A stretch of 64,000 nt of DNA from contig NZ_VOEJ01000006.1 of assembly GCF_007846085.1 (NCBI RefSeq), positions 1-64,000 on the forward strand, in the 5' to 3' direction. Of the stretch, positions 59,193 through 64,000 are shown in pieces. Under the pieces are notes generated by a model that was not told where the DNA came from, did no database searches, and worked only from the letters and a program-made list of their open reading frames with translations. Numbering within the stretch: position 1 is the stretch's first letter; every line of letters starts with the position of its first letter. Origin of the DNA: Mucilaginibacter pallidiroseus (GTDB taxonomy: Bacteria > Bacteroidota > Bacteroidia > Sphingobacteriales > Sphingobacteriaceae). The position numbers and the translations under genes were made by a program.

Positions 59193-60902
59193 ATGAGTAG
59201 CAGGTTGGGTATCCTAAATAAAACAATTGTATTAGCAATACTTCTATTTTCTTCTGCATCATGCGTGCAAGGGCAGTTGGGCCGGAATAACAGTGCACAA
59301 TATCGTAACGGCATGGTGGTTTGTGCCTACCCGGATGCAGCAAAAGCGGGGCTTGATATTCTGAAGAAAGGTGGCAATGCGGTTGATGCCGCGGTAGCCG
59401 TTCACTTTGCCCTGGCGGTTACGCTGCCCCAGGCGGGCAATCTTGGAGGCGGGGGCTTTATGGTTTATCGTGGTAAAAAAGGGGAGGTGGCTACCCTTGA
59501 TTTCAGGGAGAAAGCCCCGGAAGCGGCTAACGCTAATATGTATCTTGATGCAAACGGCAATGTAATACCCGATAAAAGCTTATATACGCATCAGGCATCG
59601 GGCGTGCCCGGCTCTGTTGACGGGATGATACAGGCACACAAAAAGTACGGCAAACTTAAATGGGCCGACCTGCTGCAACCCGCTATTGATTTAGCTACAA
59701 AAGGTTTTAAAGTGACAACTCACCTGGCTAATGATCTTAACAAAAACAAGGCACAATTTACCAGGCTAAACCCCGGTAAAAATTATTTTGTAAAAACTAC
59801 CGACTGGAAAGAAGGTGATATCCTAACACAAGCTGATCTTGGCAAAACGCTGGAAGCAATACAAGCAAAAGGCAGGGCCGGATTTTACGAAGGTACAGTT
59901 GCCGACCAGATAGTTGCCGAAATGAAAAGCGGCGCAGGGCTGATTAAAAAAAAGGATCTGCAAAATTATCATTCGGTATGGCGCAAGCCTTTGATTGGGC
60001 AATACAAAGGGTACAAGATCATTACCATGCCGCCGCCATCAAGCGGAGGGATTGCGCTTTTACAATTACTGCAATCTGTAGAACCCTATCCCTTGTCGCG
60101 TTGGGGCTATAACCGCGACTCGACCGTGCAGGTTATGGTAGAGGCCGAGCGCAGGGTGTATGCAGACAGGTCCAAATACCTCGGCGACCCTGACTATTAT
60201 AAGGTGCCAGTTGACAGTCTGCTAAATGCAAAGTATATTTTGAGCCGTATGCAAAGCTTTAAATGGGAAGCGGCAACGCCAAGCACAACCATACAGCCGG
60301 GTAGCTTTGCCGGTTACGAAAGCGACCAAACCACTCATTATTCTATTGTTGACCGCGACGGTAATGCCGTATCTATCACAACAACCCTTAACGACTCATT
60401 CGGCTCTAAGATCTTTGTGGCAGGAGCGGGGTTTCTGCTTAATAATGAAATGGATGATTTTAGCGCCAAGCCGGGCGTGCCAAATATGTACGGTTTAATA
60501 GGGGGCAAGGCCAACAGCATACAACCGGGGAAGCGTATGCTATCATCAATGACGCCGACCATCATCGAGCAAAATGGAGATTTATTTATGGTTGTTGGTA
60601 CTCCCGGCGGATCAACCATCATGACATCGGTTTTCCAGACAGTGCTTAACGTGATAGCATTTGATAAAAGCATGCAGGCTGCCGTTGCCGCTAAGCGTTT
60701 TCACCACCAGTGGCTGCCCGATGTTATATACACGGAAGAGGGGGCGCTTGACAGTGTAACTGCAGGTATACTCACAAAAAAAGGTTATGTGCTAAAACCT
60801 CGTGGGCCAATTGGCCGGGTAGATGCTATACTAAAAACAAAGTGGGGTTACTATGAGGGTGGCGCCGATCCGCGTGGCGACGATACCAAATTAGGTTGGT
60901 AA
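59193..60902 (+). CDS. ggt: Gamma-glutamyltransferase
   Basis: The 569-residue protein is a periplasmic Ntn-hydrolase that moves or hydrolyses the gamma-glutamyl group of glutathione-like peptides. A signal peptide or lipobox-like stretch ends near residue 27 (SSASCVQGQ; the Cys could be lipidated). The large-subunit block NAVDAAVAVHFALAV (about 62-76) is typical. Autocleavage should occur before T380 in TTHYSIVDRDGNAVS, the N-terminal nucleophile of the small subunit. GTPGGSTI (about 470-477) supplies the oxyanion region. Length is normal. The chromosome also encodes BshC, so the physiological substrate may not be glutathione (inference). Confidence 0.93.
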   Translation: MSSRLGILNKTIVLAILLFSSASCVQGQLGRNNSAQYRNGMVVCAYPDAAKAGLDILKKGGNAVDAAVAVHFALAVTLPQAGNLGGGGFMVYRGKKGEVATLDFREKAPEAANANMYLDANGNVIPDKSLYTHQASGVPGSVDGMIQAHKKYGKLKWADLLQPAIDLATKGFKVTTHLANDLNKNKAQFTRLNPGKNYFVKTTDWKEGDILTQADLGKTLEAIQAKGRAGFYEGTVADQIVAEMKSGAGLIKKKDLQNYHSVWRKPLIGQYKGYKIITMPPPSSGGIALLQLLQSVEPYPLSRWGYNRDSTVQVMVEAERRVYADRSKYLGDPDYYKVPVDSLLNAKYILSRMQSFKWEAATPSTTIQPGSFAGYESDQTTHYSIVDRDGNAVSITTTLNDSFGSKIFVAGAGFLLNNEMDDFSAKPGVPNMYGLIGGKANSIQPGKRMLSSMTPTIIEQNGDLFMVVGTPGGSTIMTSVFQTVLNVIAFDKSMQAAVAAKRFHHQWLPDVIYTEEGALDSVTAGILTKKGYVLKPRGPIGRVDAILKTKWGYYEGGADPRGDDTKLGW

Positions 60903-60966
60903 ATTTTGGATTATAAGTAACCGCTATATTATTGCCGAATACATATTATGCGATAAAAAAATACGT

Positions 60967-60974
60967 TATGTTTG
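60967..60974 (+). promoter_or_regulatory. -7 promoter element of the MarR gene
   Basis: TATGTTTG matches TAnnTTTG and ends 6 bases before ATG 60981. It overlaps the alternative TTG start at 60972. Confidence 0.45.
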
Positions 60975-60980
60975 CTGCCT

Positions 60981-61421
60981 ATGCGTAACAGTGTAAAACA
61001 CCAGGAAACTATCGACTATTTTTTAAAAATAGTGTGGCAAACGGTTGCCAACAGGTATAACCAATTGGTTACAGAGTTTGGCATTACACAATCTATCGGT
61101 TACCTGCTTATCAATATTGATGAAGAGGGTACAACAGTATCGCAGGCAGCTGCGTTGCTCGGCTTAAAATCTACAAGTTTGTCGCGTATGCTTAATCAGC
61201 TGGAGCAAAGCGGGCTTATTTACCGTAAAAGCAATGCCGGCGATAAACGATCTGTTAAAATATACCTTACCGACCTTGGTAAGGAAAAGCGCCAGCTAGC
61301 TAAGAATGTGGTTAAGCAATTTAATAACTATTTAAATGCTCATATCAGCGACGCCGATAAACAGTATTTAACCGAGATGCTAAAGAAAATCAATCAACTC
61401 ACCCTTAACTATAAACCCTGA
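60981..61421 (+). CDS. MarR family transcriptional regulator
   Basis: From ATG 60981 the protein is 146 residues. It has the MarR winged helix: SIGYLLINIDEEGTTVSQAAALLGLKSTSLSRMLNQLEQSGLIYRK in outline (positions about 38-83: helix 3 and recognition helix TSLSRMLNQLE, then the wing with GDKRSVKIYLTDLG). It would act as a dimeric repressor with a small-molecule effector. Its target is unknown; the FKBP genes downstream have their own promoter element. The TTG start three codons upstream lies in the promoter and is not preferred. Confidence 0.88.
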   Translation: MRNSVKHQETIDYFLKIVWQTVANRYNQLVTEFGITQSIGYLLINIDEEGTTVSQAAALLGLKSTSLSRMLNQLEQSGLIYRKSNAGDKRSVKIYLTDLGKEKRQLAKNVVKQFNNYLNAHISDADKQYLTEMLKKINQLTLNYKP

Positions 61422-61489
61422 TCTGGCCGGGTTTTACTACATCCAAGTGTTAAAAAGTGTTAAGCTGCTGTTTTTGAATTATAAAACGA

Positions 61490-61497
61490 TAAATTTG
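61490..61497 (+). promoter_or_regulatory. -7 promoter element of the FKBP gene pair
   Basis: TAAATTTG matches TAnnTTTG, 16 bases before the ATG at 61514. Confidence 0.5.
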
Positions 61498-61513
61498 CCG
61501 TTTGTAAGGTAGC

Positions 61514-62017
61514 ATGAAAAGGGTACTGTATATATTGTTGATGCTTGTAGCGGGTTTAACCGCATGCAAAAAAGGCTATGATGCTGCCGATGAGGCTATG
61601 GCACAGGCCGAGGCCGACGATAAAATAGTGCAGGATTATCTTGCTGCCAATCCCGATGTTAAAGCAGTACGCCTGGATAGCGCCAATGTGCAAACCGGTA
61701 TATATTACGTTGTGGTTGCGCCGGGATCAGGCAACAGTTTATTTACCAGCTCAACTTCTGTTACGGTAGATTACGTAGGCCGCAAGCTTTTAACAGGCGA
61801 AGTATTTTCACAATCAAATAATTTCCACCCATCCTTTAGATTGGGCGAAGTGATAAGGGCATGGAAACTGGCGCTGCCAAAAATCAATAAGGGTGGGCGG
61901 ATACGAATTATTGCACCGTCGCGTTATGCATACGGCGCTTACGACCAGCCCAGTATAGGTTTACCGGCAAACTCGATAGTTGATTTTGATATACAACTTT
62001 TAGATGTAACGAATTAG
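61514..62017 (+). CDS. FKBP-type peptidyl-prolyl isomerase lipoprotein
   Basis: The 167-residue protein has a lipobox GLTAC (Cys at residue 18), a linker, and one FKBP domain (about 60-165) with VTVDYVGRKLLTGEVFS (about 88-104), WKLALPKINKGG and IIAPSRYAYGAY, then the family end IVDFDIQLLDV. FKBPs catalyse cis/trans isomerisation of prolyl bonds and help fold exported proteins. It lies 5 bp before a second FKBP gene and forms an operon with it. Confidence 0.9.
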   Translation: MKRVLYILLMLVAGLTACKKGYDAADEAMAQAEADDKIVQDYLAANPDVKAVRLDSANVQTGIYYVVVAPGSGNSLFTSSTSVTVDYVGRKLLTGEVFSQSNNFHPSFRLGEVIRAWKLALPKINKGGRIRIIAPSRYAYGAYDQPSIGLPANSIVDFDIQLLDVTN

Positions 62018-62022
62018 AATAG

Positions 62023-62946
62023 ATGAAACAAAGGATTTTTACTTTTTTACTACTTACCATTACTGCATTGACGGCTTGCCGTAAAGATCGCAACGAACCG
62101 TCAATTAAAGAGTACGACGATGCGCAAATACAGGCATACATGAGCACGAACAGTCTAAGTGACTTTAAACGTGATACAACTGACGGAGACACGACCGGCT
62201 TGTACTATAAAATAATAAATAAAGGTTCGGGAGCGCCGCTGGAGTATTCTGATTTCATATCATTGGTTTACACCTTGCGCTCTATGGACGGCAAATACAC
62301 CGCTTCAGACACTATTTTAAATCATCAGTATTTACTTTTAGGCTATGTATCGAAGTCTTTGCCTAAGGGCTTACAGCTGGGTATTAAAAATGCACTGAAG
62401 TTCCGTGGCGCAAGTATGCGCTTGCTTATACCATCGCGCCTGGCTTATGGCAAAAGTGGCTTTGGTACCGGTAGCATTACTAACACAAACGGGCGCATAG
62501 CGGGCAATCAGTCATTAGATATGTATGTACACGTAATTAATGACCAACAGGTTTACGATGATCTGGTAATTCGCAACTATATGAGTGCAAACGGTTTAAC
62601 CGGCTACACAAAAGCTGCGGATGGCACCTATTACAAAATTATTACTGCGGGTACATCATCTGTAACGCTTAACGAGTTTTCGACAGTTACCTGTACATTC
62701 ACTGCAAACCTAATGAACGGCACAGCAGTGAATGAAGTATATAAAACATCCAGTGGTGCCCTCGCGGTATCCTCAACTTTCCCTTTGGGCGTCATTAATA
62801 TACTCAAAACTTCAGGCAAAGTTGGTAGCTCTTTATCTATTATAATCCCTTCTCGTCTTGGAGCGGGTACACAAGGTGTTGGAGTTGTGCCACCAAATGC
62901 ACCCGTAAGGTATGATATCCAGATAACTGATATTACAAATCCTTAA
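62023..62946 (+). CDS. Double FKBP-like lipoprotein
   Basis: The 307-residue protein has a lipobox ALTAC (Cys at residue 19) and two tandem FKBP-like units (about 30-180 and 185-305). Each starts with a helix containing YMS.N.L and then TYYKII or LYYKII, and ends with LLIPSRLAYG or IIIPSRLGAG and a final DI or V.V strand. The second unit is shorter and keeps few aromatic residues of the active pocket, so it may bind without catalysis (inference). It is co-transcribed with the gene before it. A role in periplasmic folding is likely. Confidence 0.85.
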   Translation: MKQRIFTFLLLTITALTACRKDRNEPSIKEYDDAQIQAYMSTNSLSDFKRDTTDGDTTGLYYKIINKGSGAPLEYSDFISLVYTLRSMDGKYTASDTILNHQYLLLGYVSKSLPKGLQLGIKNALKFRGASMRLLIPSRLAYGKSGFGTGSITNTNGRIAGNQSLDMYVHVINDQQVYDDLVIRNYMSANGLTGYTKAADGTYYKIITAGTSSVTLNEFSTVTCTFTANLMNGTAVNEVYKTSSGALAVSSTFPLGVINILKTSGKVGSSLSIIIPSRLGAGTQGVGVVPPNAPVRYDIQITDITNP

Positions 62947-62950
62947 AAAA

Positions 62951-64000
62951 CTATTTATTTAGTGCTTTTTTAAAAGCCTTAAGGCAGCGCTCCCGCGCGA
63001 AAGCGTGGTCGACAATGGGGTTTGGATATTTGCTGAAGTCGGCATATTCCGGAACCCATTTTTTTATGTATTCCATTTTAGGATCAAACTTTTTCTGCTG
63101 GCTTTCTGGGTTAAATATTCTAAAATAGGGAGCCGCATCTGTGCCACTGCCGGCTGCCCATTGCCAGCCGCCTACGTTACTGGCCATTTCATAATCCAAT
63201 AGTTTACGGGCAAAATAATGTTCGCCTAAGCGCCAGTCAATCAGTAAGTCTTTACTTAAAAAGCTGGCGGTTACCATGCGCACCCTGTTGTGCATAAATC
63301 CTGTGGCGTTTAGCTGGCGCATGCCGGCATCTACCAATGGGTAGCCTGTTTCGCCTTTGCACCAGGCTGCAAATTGTTTTTCATCATTCACCCATTCAAC
63401 CCTGTCATACTCCGGCCTGAAGGCATATTTAGCCGTGTGCGGAAAATGGTAAAGGATCATGCTGTAAAATTCGCGCCATATCAACTCGTTGAGCCAGGTT
63501 TTGTTACGTGCTTCGTTCGCATCATCGGCACATTTCCTGATGCTCACTGTGCCAAAGCGCAGGTGCAATCCAATGCGTGATGTACCGTGTACGGCCGGAT
63601 AATCGCGTTTTTCGGCGTAATCATCAATTACATCTGCATACTTTTTGTCCGGGATGCATTGGTCGCTTTTTACAAAGCCCATTTCCTTTAAAGTAGGCGA
63701 TGCTGCCGGGCTAAATTTAAAAAAGTTTTTGAAGTGCTTTTTGTTAGGATATGCCTTAAGGTAGAAAGGCTTGAGTTTTTGCAGCCACTTATTTTTGTAA
63801 GGAGTAAAAACGGTGTATGGTTTGCCGTCATCCTTTACCACTTCGGCCTTTTCGAAAATTACCTGGTCCTTAAAAGTCTTAAATTCAATTTTATGTTTTG
63901 CCAGATCAGCCTTAATTGCCTCATCACGTTCTTTGGCGTAAGGCTCATAGTCGTGGTTGGTGTAAACTCCGGCCACCTGGTAATCATTTAGCAATTGTTT
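62951..64000 (-). CDS. phr: Deoxyribodipyrimidine photolyase, C-terminal 349 codons
   Basis: The gene runs off the right edge, so the N-terminal part of the antenna domain is missing. The visible part includes the tail of the alpha/beta domain and the FAD-binding helical domain. Landmarks are TSRIGLHLRFGTVS (FAD contact), WLNELIWREFYSMIL (the E-W and R of the photolyase pocket), GYPLVDAGMRQLNATGFMHNRVRM and DYEMASNVGGWQWAAGSGTDAAPYFRIFNP, shown here as positions about residues 240-310 of the window part (NVGGWQW, GTDAAPYFR). The Trp residues of the electron chain look present. It repairs UV dimers using light. Confidence 0.93.
   Translation of the reverse strand, partial: KQLLNDYQVAGVYTNHDYEPYAKERDEAIKADLAKHKIEFKTFKDQVIFEKAEVVKDDGKPYTVFTPYKNKWLQKLKPFYLKAYPNKKHFKNFFKFSPAASPTLKEMGFVKSDQCIPDKKYADVIDDYAEKRDYPAVHGTSRIGLHLRFGTVSIRKCADDANEARNKTWLNELIWREFYSMILYHFPHTAKYAFRPEYDRVEWVNDEKQFAAWCKGETGYPLVDAGMRQLNATGFMHNRVRMVTASFLSKDLLIDWRLGEHYFARKLLDYEMASNVGGWQWAAGSGTDAAPYFRIFNPESQQKKFDPKMEYIKKWVPEYADFSKYPNPIVDHAFARERCLKAFKKALNK

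Overview
The window reads as a chromosome segment of a member of the Bacteroidota, most likely family Sphingobacteriaceae and close to Mucilaginibacter or Pedobacter. The reasons are type IX secretion (T9SS) C-terminal sorting domains on two large secreted proteins, a GldB lipoprotein, bacillithiol synthesis (BshC), the rpmB-rpmG-DUF4295-ftsY-rimO cluster, TAnnTTTG promoter elements in place of classical -10 boxes, few Shine-Dalgarno sites, and interspersed TGTCATnCTGAG..GAAG.ATCT repeats. The genus is an inference; no rRNA gene is present.

Layout. 1-2868 (minus): start of a glucosamine-6-phosphate deaminase gene, then a PLP trans-sulfuration enzyme and an APC permease in one unit. 2970-13627 (mostly plus): a secreted protein, topoisomerase IV subunits ParE and ParC separated by a cytidine deaminase/SGNH hydrolase pair and small accessory genes, then a GH35 beta-galactosidase. 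13646-21002 (mostly minus): aldose-epimerase-like protein, e(P4)-type phosphatase and MsrA in a row; a DoxX-like gene and a malate/lactate dehydrogenase gene that are each broken by one missing homopolymer base; a TlpA-like thioredoxin; BshC. 21118-25640: the rimO-ftsY-ribosomal protein cluster, which carries two apparent insertions. One is an AT-rich secreted-protein gene between 23-bp direct repeats of the rimO 3' end. The other is a GxxExxY gene between inverted repeats. 25837-30439 (plus): acetyl-CoA synthetase, CsbD, SurE, a small membrane protein and LpxB. 30497-36833: three short genes absent from most gene calls, two of them paralogues; an MFS exporter; a candidate small RNA; an AraC regulator with an SDR enzyme; an M81 peptidase-like protein. 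36945-37018: tRNA-Ala(GGC). 37630-44656: a 2261-residue T9SS surface protein and a tiny membrane companion. 44741-52881: DUF4136 lipoprotein, NAD synthetase, GldB, a repeat cluster, epimerase, ThuA, alpha-amylase and stress-type small proteins. 53493-64000: a pentameric ligand-gated channel homologue, a T9SS subtilase, an outer membrane barrel, gamma-glutamyltransferase, MarR, two FKBP-type lipoproteins and the C-terminal part of a photolyase.

How it works together. Most of the window is housekeeping: DNA topology, translation and protein targeting, lipid A, NAD, acetate activation, redox repair. Around it sit envelope and secreted functions typical of a soil or plant-associated polymer degrader (GH35, GH13, T9SS adhesin and protease, FKBP chaperones). 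I see no defence island, prophage, CRISPR array or complete transposon. The least explained parts are the rimO 3'-end cassette, the tandem short paralogues at 30.5-31.0 kb, the sRNA-like unit near 32.65 kb, and a set of genes whose promoters leave almost no 5' leader.
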